A stretch of 64,000 nt of DNA from positions 1 to 64,000 of the forward strand of contig MU863962.1 of the NCBI GenBank assembly GCA_033296885.1. The letters run 5' to 3'. The DNA comes from Triangularia verruculosa (lineage: Eukaryota > Ascomycota > Sordariomycetes > Sordariales > Podosporaceae). The notes under the pieces were generated by a model. That model saw nothing but the letters and a program-made list of their open reading frames with translations, did no database searches and had not been told where the DNA came from. Positions within the stretch are counted from its first letter, which is position 1, and each line of letters opens with the position of its first letter. The translations under genes and the position numbers were made by a program. Positions 1 to 9,650 of this stretch are shown here, piece after piece.

Positions 1-1200
1 AATGGCTGTATTTCGTTGAGTTTTGATGTGTGGGTGGTGTTTGATGTGGTGGTGGGGGGGCATTTGCAGTACCAATTTTTTTGTCCACCGCGTGGTTGTC
101 AGTGAGAGGTAGGATTACCTCGCGTCCCTGATCGACCGGTGCCCCATGAGAGGAATGCGCCCGCGCCTTGTGCGACCAGGACCCTTCCGCTCGATGATCC
201 TCGCATTCGCACATTCAACGGCCGGGCGCTCCTGCGACTCGACGTTCAGGTGGTGTCACCTATCTCGACGCAGTTGCTGCTTGCACTACTATAGATTGCG
301 CAGGCCAGTGCACTGAACACCAATGCCCGTCATGGGAAGCAGCAGCACAGACGGGCAGTGAAATACAATCAAAACGTTGGATGGAAGAAAAAGGACCATT
401 GCGCAGGGCCGTGTCTGAAAAACAAGTGCCAGGCCAGGAGAGCAAGACTCATTTCGTCATCGAGTCTACCGAGTTAATAGCGGGATCCCGGCAGCCATTG
501 CGAGCTCCCCCGGTGCCTGGGGGTTCGGTGGGCTTCTCTGTCTGGAGGGAAATGCGTGGGCAGAGGCTACGCGACTCTTTTCCGTCCAGGGCGTCCAGGG
601 TCCTCGAAAAGACCGATGTCTGCAAAGAAATCTCGATTTCGCTCTCCCCCAGCTCCGAGGCGGTGGAATTGCCAACGGCTAGCCAAGAAGTGACTTGGGA
701 GCTACTTACCCCACTCTGGCCTTTGACTGGCACACCCCCCTCCCCTGTCTGCTGCCATGGCACCACCCCTGCCGCTTTGGTTGAGCGGGAGCGAGAAGTT
801 CAGGGAGCCTAGCAGTCACGGATGGGGTTTTGCTTTCCCATGTCACTCCTCGAACTTCCATATTAAGCTCGTAGCCCCCTCCGACTCTTTGAGCCTCCCT
901 CCATCTCACACTAGGGTTCAAGTCCACCATTCGAGCTCAACATCCCTTTTTTATTTTTTGGGGGAAAAAAAGCTTAAGCCACCCTCCACCAGGCTACCGT
1001 CCCGTCACCACCACCAACCACCGTCTAATGCACTCATAGCTCTTTTGAGAGCTTCAAATCGTGGTAACAGCGGTTTAGTGCAGTCCCTACCCCGACATCC
1101 TCAAGCCCCCCCCGAAGGGTTCTCAAAACCCTCTTTTCCAACCAATTGGCCATTTTCGGTGCCATATTCTTTTTCTTCCTACCGCCGACTACACCACACA
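1..1200. other. 5' flank of the C2H2 gene, no gene recognised
   Basis: This stretch probably holds the promoter and a long 5' leader of the C2H2 gene. It has pyrimidine-rich runs and a T-rich then G/A-rich tract near 945-970. Overlapping ORFs on both strands (for example 381-812) have no recognisable domain and look like chance reading frames. The C2H2 frame stays open upstream to an ATG at 757, but that translation lacks protein-like character. Confidence 0.5.
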
Positions 1201-2049
1201 ATGACGATGCACGTGCGTGATGCCTCCGGGCGCCGAGTCTCACTCCTCAACGACGACGATACTACCGCCCCTCACCACTACTACCCACAACATCAGGTCG
1301 ACCCCAGCTACGCCGCGTACTATGCTCACGCTCCTCGAAGCGCCTCGTCGTCTCCCAACACGCCTGAGCTGCTCCGATCAGACTCTTATGACTCTCAGAT
1401 GGGCAGCGAGCCCATGTCTCCAATGACTCCTCTCAACGACCCTCGATATGCCGGTGCTGCCGTGGACCCTTACGTTCAGCAATATGACGAATACTACGTT
1501 GATCAGATGTACGCAGCCCCAAAACGCCCTGCCGTTCTCGACACCCCGGCCGTCTCCTATGAGGAAGATATTCCAGCACACACCACCAGCACCGAGCGCC
1601 CAGGGAAGCGCTTCCCTTGTCGCTATCGTGACAGTCATGGCTGCGAGAAGACTTTCACCACATCTGGCCATGCCTCGAGGCACTCCAAGATTCATACAGC
1701 TGAGAAGGCTGTACCTTGCTCCTTCGCTGGCTGCACCAAGAAGTTCACTCGTGCCGACAACATGAAGCAGCATCTTGAGACTCACTACAAGGACAAGGCT
1801 CGGTCTTCGGGGTCTCGGCCTTCGCTTTCTTCAAGCGACAGACGGGGGTCTTCTTCCGGAAAGTCGTCCAGCCGCTCCAAGTCCAGCGCTACCGTGCCTC
1901 TCAGCAACACCCCATTACCGTCTCCTGGAGGCGTTTGGGACTTGAGGGATCTCAGTGGTCCTCTGCTCAGTCGGCCAACTATTGCCCGCACACCCACAGC
2001 CGGCCTCGATGCGCTAGCGATGGCAGTAGCATGCCAGCAAGAAGTATGA
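1201..2049 (+). CDS. C2H2 zinc-finger transcription factor, Nrg1-like
   Basis: A single-exon 282-residue nuclear DNA-binding protein is predicted. Two adjacent C2H2 fingers occupy about residues 138-200. Finger one is C-x7-C with an FTTSGHASRHSKIH recognition helix, and finger two is C-x4-C with FTRADNMKQHLETH. The TTSGH...RH plus DN..QH pairing resembles yeast Nrg1/Nrg2 repressors. The N-terminal half is rich in His, Tyr, Pro and Ser. A Ser/Arg/Lys-rich segment follows the fingers, and the protein ends in a short LDALAMAVACQ-type tail. The ATG at 1201 was chosen because protein-like sequence (MTMHVRDASGRRVS) begins there. The open frame extends upstream to 757 with implausible composition. 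The DNA-binding assignment is firm; the Nrg1 relationship is inferred from the fingers only. Confidence 0.85.
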   Translation: MTMHVRDASGRRVSLLNDDDTTAPHHYYPQHQVDPSYAAYYAHAPRSASSSPNTPELLRSDSYDSQMGSEPMSPMTPLNDPRYAGAAVDPYVQQYDEYYVDQMYAAPKRPAVLDTPAVSYEEDIPAHTTSTERPGKRFPCRYRDSHGCEKTFTTSGHASRHSKIHTAEKAVPCSFAGCTKKFTRADNMKQHLETHYKDKARSSGSRPSLSSSDRRGSSSGKSSSRSKSSATVPLSNTPLPSPGGVWDLRDLSGPLLSRPTIARTPTAGLDALAMAVACQQEV

Positions 2050-3096
2050 GAGTGGCTTTTTGTAACCATTCTGATCATTTCATTTTTACTTTCTCGGCCG
2101 TTCAAGTGCCTGTAGCGCTGGGCTGGATTCTTTTTTGCTTTCGACTCTTTCTACCTCAAACCTTCGGCGCAACCATACCAATATTGGGGCGGCGGTATTT
2201 TGTCTTTTTCCTAGTCCTAGGCGGATCCACGGGGAACATTATAGAGGTTGCACGTACATGATAGCACCTTGGGAAATTTTGGTAAACATGGGCCCTTCGG
2301 GAATAGCATATATGGGAGGCGTTCAGGGTGTTTTCTTCGGCTTTCTGGGAGGTTCTTCTGATGGTGGGATCAAACCCCGCCGCTATTTTCCGAGGCGACG
2401 GGGAAATTACTTGTCTCTACAGGTAGACATGTGAGTGGATTGTCACAGGTCACGAAGGAAGAAGGGACAACATGGTGGGATAAGGGTCTGAAAAAAGAGC
2501 GAGGGTGGATTCTAGTATCTAGTTACTCTGCATACATTGAAGATGGCAGCGACCGCGAACAATAAAAAACAAACAAGCTGAACACACACTTTTGATCTCA
2601 AGTTGTTCATGAGTGACCAAGTGAACGCTTATCTCCCAGGGAAGATTCCAGTGTAACAGTGGTGAACCTTTTGTCGGAACTTTCCATATCTTCCCCTGAA
2701 CCCTGATTTCAAAAGGCAAGTGAAAACCCCGAACGTCATGTGAGACGTTTGTGAAGCCCTAAAGGGGCGTCAGCTTAAGAGTAGGGGCTAAGACCCGGTC
2801 TCAACTTAAACCAAAGATCTGGTGCGAGGGGGAAAGAAAATACCTGTAACAGAACCCCTCAAAAAGCTTGGATGGCTTTTGACATGAGGAGAGTTTTGCG
2901 TCTAGGTATCATGAACTCTAAACAGCCCCAAAAACGTCCCAGCCCCAACAAACACATCAAACATGTCTCTCCCTGTGAGCTTCCCCTCGTGATTGTGATT
3001 GTCATCGTCATCATCATTATCATCATCATCACCATCACGCCATGTCGTCATTCATCACCCCTTTCTGACCACATAATCAGGCAATAATTCCCCGAA
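2050..3096. other. Convergent intergenic region with ATC microsatellite
   Basis: This holds the 3' flanks of the C2H2 gene and the acetate kinase gene. No coding region is supported. A GTC/ATC trinucleotide repeat lies at about 3001-3038. Confidence 0.5.
3001..3038. repeat. (ATC)n trinucleotide microsatellite
   Basis: An imperfect run of GTC, ATC and ATT triplets lies just downstream of the acetate kinase stop codon, in the presumed 3' untranslated region. It is noncoding in the gene models given here. Confidence 0.8.
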
Positions 3097-4455
3097 TTAC
3101 CAAAACTCTGCATCCTCTGCACATGCCCTCGCCATCTCAAACTGCTCATCTGTCTGCACCACCAGCACCCTCGGCCTATCCCTCCCGCCCGTGGCCTTTC
3201 CAACCTCTTCCACCACCTTCTCGAGTTCATTCTTGTCGTTGAACTCCCCGTCAATCTCGAACCCTAGACAACTGATCTGGTCGACGACTGCTGCCCGCAG
3301 CTGGGCGCTCTTCTCGCCTATCCCGCCGGCAAAGACCAGGGCGTCGACTTGTCCGCGGAGCGAGACGTAGTACGAGCCGATGAAGCCGCAGATGCGGTCG
3401 ACGAAGAGGTCGAATGCAAGCTTCATGGCTTTGTGGTCGGGGTGGCCGGGGGAGGAGGCGGCCGAGGTGATTTTGCCAAAGTCGGTGGTGCCTGTGAGGG
3501 CTTTCCAGCCGGATTTCTTGTTGAGGATCTCTTCGGCGCGGGAGATGTGGAGGTCTTTGGTGGAGGCGGGGGACAGTTTGCCTACGTCGGAAGCGTAGTG
3601 GAATACTAAGCTGTTTTGGGGGAAGAAAGAGGAATTAGTCAGGGGGGGGGAGGGTGCGTGCGACTTGGAGAGGCAAAAAGCTTACCTTGGATCAACACTT
3701 CCACTGCGTGTGGCTCCTGGGAGACCTGCGACGGGAGTCAAGCCCATGCTCGTATCCCAGCTTTTGCCAGCTTTGATGGCGCAGGCGCTGGCTCCGGAGC
3801 CCAAGTGCAGGGCAATGAGATTCAGTTCTTCAGGCTTTTTGCCTAGGAACTCTGCAGCCGAGCGGGTGATGAAAGCATAGCTGATACCGTGGAAGCCATA
3901 TTTTCTCAGGTGATTGCTTTTTGCGATATCAGGGTTGATGGGATAAGTGCGGATGTGTTCCGGGATAGTGGAATGGAACTGACTGTCGAAGCAGGCCACG
4001 TTGGTTGCCGTTGGCAAGGCACGAATGCAAAGCTGGACGATACCCAAGCTGTTGGCATTGTGGAGGGGCGCTAAGTCGTTCAGGTTCTCCAGGTGTTGGT
4101 AGGTTTCGTTGGATATCAGCTGAGGTTTGGTGTAATCGCCGCCGTGGACAATTCGATGGCAGACAATGCCGACGTCTTCTTTGCTTTTGATCTGGGGAAG
4201 ATCCCCATCGTCGATCAGAGTCTCCAATAGAAGGGAGAAGGCATCGCGCTGGTTGTCTACCTGGTCCTCCACTTCCTTGCTCTTGACCACGGTCCTGCCA
4301 TCACGGACATACTTGAGAGAGGCAGGTGGCGAGGTCAAGCCACTCACTTGGGCTTCTGCGATCTGAGTAGGCGCTTGTCCGTACTCGACTTCATATACCG
4401 ACACCTTCACCGAGGACGATCCGGCGTTGATTGACAAGAGTATCTTTTTCTTCAT
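3097..4455 (-). CDS. Acetate kinase
   Basis: The enzyme interconverts acetyl phosphate + ADP and acetate + ATP. In fungi it is known to partner phosphoketolase (Xfp). The model is complement(join(3097..3610, 3686..4455)), 427 residues, the usual family length. The 75-nt intron has donor GTAAGC and acceptor CAG, and phase is kept through an AGC serine. Family motifs appear in order: the N-terminal phosphate-binding stretch LLSINAGSSSVK, CHRIVHGG, FDSQFHSTIPEH, YGFHGISY, LHLGSGAS, DTSMGLTPVAGLPGATRSG and FAGGIGEKSAQLR. The start is the ATG directly before KKKILLSINAGSS. An in-frame ATG at 4527 would add 24 residues that look like a mitochondrial presequence. No phosphoketolase gene is in the window. 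Confidence 0.95.
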
Positions 4456-5083
4456 TGCTGTGCTTGTGCTGATATTGCTGATTGTATGATACAGGCTCGA
4501 AAGAACTTGCCGCTGTGATCGCGTCAAAATATGGCAGAAAAACCAGAACCATTTGCTTTGTAAATAAACGACTTGAAGGCAGGGCCAACAGCAAGCGAAT
4601 GCGATTTATACAAGAAGCATTGCTCAAGAATGTCAGGCCACTCCGAATAAGCAGTTGTTGGATGTAACCTATGTGAAGATCAAGGGTTTTAATTGATGGA
4701 CTTCTCCGAGCATCACGCCTGATATCAGGTGAACCTGCCCGGTACCAAGGCAGTGGGCTGACAGGCACTCTAACGGCTCACAACGTGGATGACGTCTACG
4801 GGGACTTGGCATATTGGTGGGGGGCTGTCTGTCTGTCTGTCTGTCATCGGCCCGCTTGGCGTGACAGGCACAAGGTGGGGCCGTCCCAGCCGGCTCGGCC
4901 CCGATGTTCCTCCCAAGCCGAGATACCCCTGCTTCGCTCCCGGCTTGGCTCGGCTGGGCGCCATCATCAAGACAAACCTCTGTCATGAGATGCCCAAGTT
5001 CTTCGATCTGTTTTCTTAACAGTAGAACAAAACAGTTGACGCTCAAGGGGTATCTTGGAATTTTTAACACGCTTTCATACACA
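4456..5083. other. Upstream region of the acetate kinase gene
   Basis: This is the promoter side of acetate kinase and the 3' flank of the next minus-strand gene. It contains a TCTG tetranucleotide run at 4825-4845 and a GC-rich stretch with repeated CGGCTYGGC-like words near 4885-4960. No gene is supported. Confidence 0.45.
4825..4845. repeat. (CTGT)5 tetranucleotide repeat
   Basis: Five perfect copies of CTGT plus a trailing C lie about 380 bp upstream of the acetate kinase start, in a presumed promoter. Confidence 0.85.
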
Positions 5084-6716
5084 CTACTGCATCCCGTCAT
5101 ATCCAGGCCCATCAACTGATTCTGCGACTGGTGGAAGTCCCAGAAGCTCAGGCGAAGGAAGCTCTGCGATCCCGTGGACCCCATTGACATATGGTAACGT
5201 AAACTCTCTCGGCACCTCATGGCCATTCATATACGGTGACGGTAGTTCGACAGGCTCTGCGGGGAATGGCGCTTCGAATTGGCCGTCAGCGTCGTGTGCT
5301 GTTTCCCAACGCTGTCTGAATCTGGTGTAGTCTTTTCAGACACAGACTGGTCAGCAATCGCCATTTTCTCTCGCTCTCTTCAGCAACCTCGAGAGATTCA
5401 GATGATTATTTACCATCAGTGCCCGGCTGCACATTACTGTTTCTCGTGAACTGAATCCCGAGGTATCGAATATCCGGCTCGTTCTGCTGAGATGCTGTGG
5501 AAGCCGCACCACTGTTAGCTGCTTGCTGGGAACTGCTGCTGCTGCTGCTGCTCCCTCCTCGCCTACTGGATCCCAGAAACAACGACGCAGCCGAGAATCG
5601 GCGAGCAGGTTGCTGCTGTTGTGGCGGTTGTTGCTCACCACTACTCCCCGAAGCTGCGCTTCCTCTCCTCCCTTGCCCGCCACCTCCTCCAGCTCTGGCC
5701 GTGAGCTGCAGTCGCCTGTGTCGATCGTCACGTTGGCGAAATTCCCGCTCAAAATTGTCGATTAGGTACTCTTTCCATCTCCGCCTGTGGTTCGCGTACA
5801 CGCTCAAGTAGTGGAAAGAGGTGTGGCGGTCCCTCCAGAGCTTCATCCGCTGGATGGTGCCCAGGCCGCGGACGTTGCCGTAGGCGTCGGTGCGGCGGTG
5901 AACATCTGACCAGACGACGTCAACGTCGAACCAGTCGACTAGCTGCCGCTGCCGGAGGTCGGACTGGAAGTTGATGGAGGATTCCAGGGTGGTGAACTCG
6001 TACTTGACCTCGACGAAGTCATCGCAGGTTAGGCCGTCGGTGTGGGAGATGTAGCGGATGCGGTGTGGTTCGAGGGGGAAGGAGACGAAAAGCTCAAGTT
6101 CGTGGGGGGAGGAGTAGCGGCGGTCTGCTTATGGTGTTACTGCCGTTTCAATTACAGACAATGGCGGTTTGGGCTTACTGACGGTTAGAGTGGAGGGTGT
6201 ATGGATGCGAGTGTGAAGAAGATGGTGAGTCGGAGGGGAGGTAGTGTTCCAATGTGTCGCCTTCATAGGAGCATTGCCAGACTATGCGGCGAGGGGAGGG
6301 GCCTTGGATTTCCCAGGGCCCGAGGTAGATTGTTGTCTCGTTTGGGGTGCGTTCGAAGAGCTTTCTAGAAGGCGGAAAAGAACAAGGAAGGTATTGGTTA
6401 GAAACGGAGCTTGTGAGGGTACATAATGGGTAGCATTGGGTAAGCAAAAGAGCGGGGATACGTGGTATGCTTAGGGGAAAAGGTAGGGATGGCGGGCGAT
6501 ATACATGGTGGCGTGATAGCCAGGGGGCCCGAGGTCGAGAGACCCAAGTGGACTCTGTGCTAACGAGGATTCCGCCGTCAGGGCCGAAATGGCAGCGGAA
6601 GTGGGTGTGAAGGTTGAGTATAGCGGACTGGAGTGCTGGCCATGGGAAGATGGAGGGACACCACCGAAAGCGGATGAGTTAAAGGAGGAGGAGGAGCCCG
6701 AGGCACCTGATGCCAT
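5084..6716 (-). CDS. Hypothetical protein, 450 residues
   Basis: I do not recognise the family. The model complement(join(5084..5331, 5414..6124, 6183..6364, 6505..6716)) keeps phase across three introns (donors GTATAT, GTCAGT, GTAAAT). The N-terminus is Ser/Gly-rich. Residues about 70-250 look globular (KLFERTPNETTIYLGPWEI; HELELFVSFPLEPHRIRYIS; FQSDLRQRQLVDWFDVDVVW; SFHYLSVYANHRRRWKEYLI) and are rich in Trp, Tyr and charged residues. A Gly-, Gln- and Ser-rich linker follows, including a run of eight Ser. A Pro/Glu-rich tail ends the protein. No signal peptide or membrane span is seen. The first two splice sites are the least certain. The frame of the large middle exon is secure because the open frame and composition agree. 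Confidence 0.72.
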
Positions 6717-7791
6717 TGCGAAGAGCCCAGTTTCGGAACTGGAGGAGGTGCTGAAGTGTCTCTCTCACGTGAGAGCGATTCACGAGTGCACCGATCTCGG
6801 CACAAGTTCAGGGATGGGCTTCCGGTTCTCAGTTTCAGGTTGAGGAGCCCAACTGGGGAGGTTGTGTCTCTCGGTCAGCGAATTTGGAGATGATAAAAGA
6901 AGCAGGCCTGTCTCAGTCTGCATGTCAGCCTCCACTGGTCCATCCGACGGTTGGTATCAACGGCGATGTCGTAAGAGGCTTCCGTCTCGTAACGCTGGAA
7001 GCCTGGAATAGAGTGTCGCTGTAGTGTATAGGACAGGAGGGTATGATTGCGGCTGAGATGTCGATGGAGCTATCGGCAGGTAAGCTTTGAGATGGGGACA
7101 GAAACGAAGCGGAGAGAAACGGGTGTATTAGCCCAGTGCTTGTGTTCTTCAAGCTCAGTGACCAAGCCAGCGAGCTGGGCTGTTTCTGTAAACTACCCGC
7201 CTATACTGCCACCCCGTAGGCAATCCATCACTAATGGGGGCGAATTGCCAGTCTATTTGATGGTGGGGGTGACGCTGATTGGACTGGGGTTACAAGACGA
7301 TAGCGGCAGAATGCTGAGCAGTGTCCTCAAGAGGCCAGCCCACGAGCTCGAGGACTGGCTTGGGATTTGTTCGATGCAACATATGCAAGGTGCATGGGGT
7401 GCGTTGGATGGGCTTGGCTGCGAACATCGGGTTGGCATCGTTCAAAATAAAATAAAAAAAGATGTCTTCGTCAAGTCTCACCCCCCACGTCATAACAGCC
7501 GAGGCCATCGCCTGGTCAGGTGCACCATCAACCCGACCCTTGCTGCATCTTACACATGAGCTTGGTAGTGGAACGATCCCCTGGAATTACGGCGTAGGTG
7601 CACAGGAGAGCCGCAAGGAGCCGAGAGTTGAGACCATTGGAATAGTTATGCTGTAACCCTAACCCTTTGACGTCTGGATTTCCCGTCTTGCGCTTCGCTA
7701 GTGCGGAGCCTGGAGCCACAACGACACGTTGGTCGGCAACCCATTTGAAAAAGACGTCGACGGTAGCCCAAACCCCGTACATTTCCTCACA
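6717..7791. other. Divergent intergenic region with telomere-like motif
   Basis: This lies between the starts of the hypothetical protein gene (-) and the helix-turn-helix gene (+). The plus-strand ORF at 7047-7559 has no domain or splice context and is not called. A double CCCTAA motif lies at 7654-7669. Confidence 0.45.
7654..7669 (+). promoter_or_regulatory. Telobox-like motif (two CCCTAA units)
   Basis: TAACCCTAACCC is two units of the fungal telomere repeat, about 130 bp before the predicted start of the helix-turn-helix gene. Such short AACCCTAA boxes occur in promoters of some fungal and plant genes. Function here is inferred. Confidence 0.35.
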
Positions 7792-8772
7792 ATGACTGGC
7801 AAAAGGATCTCGTATGACAATACCCCTTATTCATCTCCTTTGTTTTGTACTCCAACCCCTCCCGGCAGCGCGTGCCCTTCTGTGTCCAAATGCTGACGTG
7901 TTTGTCAATAGCGATGACCATCGAGCTATTCTCACCAAGCTCCTCCAGATCCCCAAGCTTACTAACCATGAGATCGCCTGGGTAATGGGTGTCGATGAGC
8001 GGACTGTACGTCGTCGTCGAACAGAGTACACTCAGACTGGCCAGCTGGCCAAGCATAAGGATGTCAGCAAAAATGCCGAGAAGTTCAAGGAACACCACCT
8101 CGAGGTATGTACGATGGCCCTGGAGCTCCTGGTCTCACGTCTGTCCCCACCATCGATTCTGACAAGTATTTGTAGAAACTGTTGGCTTGGCATAAAGATC
8201 ACCCTGATGCTTTGCTCGATGACATGCAGCTCTTCCTGAAAACAACCACTGGTCTCGAAGTCAGCCTTCCGACCATCAGCAGAAAGCTAAAGAGGGCATA
8301 TGGAACCATGAGGAGAATTGGTCGATGTGCACGCATCAAATCGAGGAAGGAGCGGGAAGCTGAAGGGCGCTCTATCGCGTCCGAAATCCAGCAGCAGACG
8401 CTGGCCCAGCAACAGCTCGACGGAGAGCCACAAGAACAGAGCGTCGGGCCCATCACCACCACTGATAGGTCCAGCCGTGAGCCTGACTCCGTGGGGTTGT
8501 CTCCCGTTCAACAAGACATGCCCTTCCAGCTTCAAGGGAACATTCAACGGCAGGCTGTCCAACCGCAACAAGAACCTCAACATCATCGACAGCAGCATCA
8601 ATATCACCAACACCGGCCTCAGCACCGAGATCAGCACCTAGATCAGCACCCAGATCAGCACCCAGATCAGCAACAGCACCAACGTCAAGCACAGCCACAG
8701 CAGCAGCAGCAGTTCATGTCGCCTGTCAACACGTATCACGGCATCAATGGCCCGAGGTTTGAAGTTCGATGA
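7792..8772 (+). CDS. Helix-turn-helix protein with transposase-type DNA-binding region and Gln/His-rich tail
   Basis: The model is join(7792..7811, 7912..8104, 8176..8772), 269 residues. Intron one uses GTATGA, a GCTGAC branch and CAATAG; intron two uses GTATGT and TGTAG. Residues about 8-45 form a homeodomain-like helix-turn-helix (LTNHEIAWVMGVDERTVRRR). Residues about 72-118 form a second one (HPDALLDDMQLFL, then SLPTISRKLKRAYG). This order matches the bipartite N-terminal DNA-binding region of IS630/Tc1/mariner transposases. No DDE catalytic domain follows. Instead there are about 150 residues rich in Gln, His and Pro, including DQHPDQHPDQ repeats. It is probably a domesticated transposase fragment acting as a DNA-binding protein. 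An alternative start at 7814 without intron one gives a less convincing N-terminus. Confidence 0.7.
8629..8676 (+). repeat. 12-bp tandem repeat in the helix-turn-helix gene
   Basis: Four adjacent copies of GATCAGCACCNA-like units encode DQHL/DQHP/DQHP/DQQQ. The period is a multiple of three, so copy-number change would keep the reading frame. Confidence 0.85.
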
Positions 8773-9650
8773 TGATGGGAGCAGCCGATGTTTTGGACGA
8801 CGCTATTGAATGTGTACAAGAACGGTATTACAGAACAACTTGACTTGAACTGAACGAACTACACAGCGCAAAATTACGTGGTATAATACCCCTAGAAATC
8901 ACTATTTAATGTCATGCTTTCCATACTGAGAAGTCCGATACCCTACAGCATTATTGAATTTGACTCCACCAATAAGGCTTCTGAAGAGGACCTCAAGCTC
9001 AGTTCCAGAGATGCGATTGGTGCGTTTATAAGCCATCTCTCATGCACGCCAAGTTTGCGCCCCGCTTGTCGAAGTCACTTGGCGAAGATACGCCGCTGTC
9101 ACACCCAGCATCCCATCAACCGCCTTCATTTCTCATTTTCACCTCACCGAACGACGATGTCGGCAGAATAGAGTTTCCGAACCGGGCACCGAAACTGTCG
9201 AGAATCAAGTCTTTTCTAACCGACACGATGTCGGTCTGCTCAAGCCACCTACATAACATGCGGGGTCAATACTTCATCCTCCTCTGTAGTTGGGTTGGGG
9301 GTCAGAAGGAGTCTAGACCAGGGATCTCAGAGGGGCCAAGCCTCGTTCACTTCAGCTTCCCCTCCCCCACCTGCTCAGTGCCAGTAAATCACCACCCACA
9401 CTCAGCTTGGTTTAACGGAATAGGTACCCCTACCTGAGGCTAGAAGCCTGGTGGTAATTGGCACGTCCCACGCCATCCCGCTTCTGAAACGAACGTATTC
9501 GCCAAGCTTCACTCTTCATCATGAACAGACGATGGGCCATCTCCCATCTGCTGTTCTAAATCCTACCAGTTCTCCCTCTTTTACATCTCCAACAACATGA
9601 GTGACTAGCAGCAAGGAACGCGTGTCTGAACTTTGAACACATCCCTTCCA
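8773..9650 (+). other. Upstream region of the MFS transporter gene
   Basis: This is the 3' flank of the helix-turn-helix gene and the promoter of the transporter. An ORF at 9042-9437 has no recognisable content. No other feature is supported. Confidence 0.4.

Noticed and set aside
757..1200. In-frame N-terminal extension of the C2H2 protein from the ATG at 757
   Set aside because: The extension has no protein-like conservation features; natural N-terminal sequence begins at 1201, and the region looks like a leader.
7047..7559. 170-residue plus-strand ORF
   Set aside because: No domain, mixed composition, sits in a divergent promoter and has no splice context.
7654..7669. Chromosome end or telomere insertion
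   Set aside because: Only two repeat units, embedded in unique sequence with genes on both sides.
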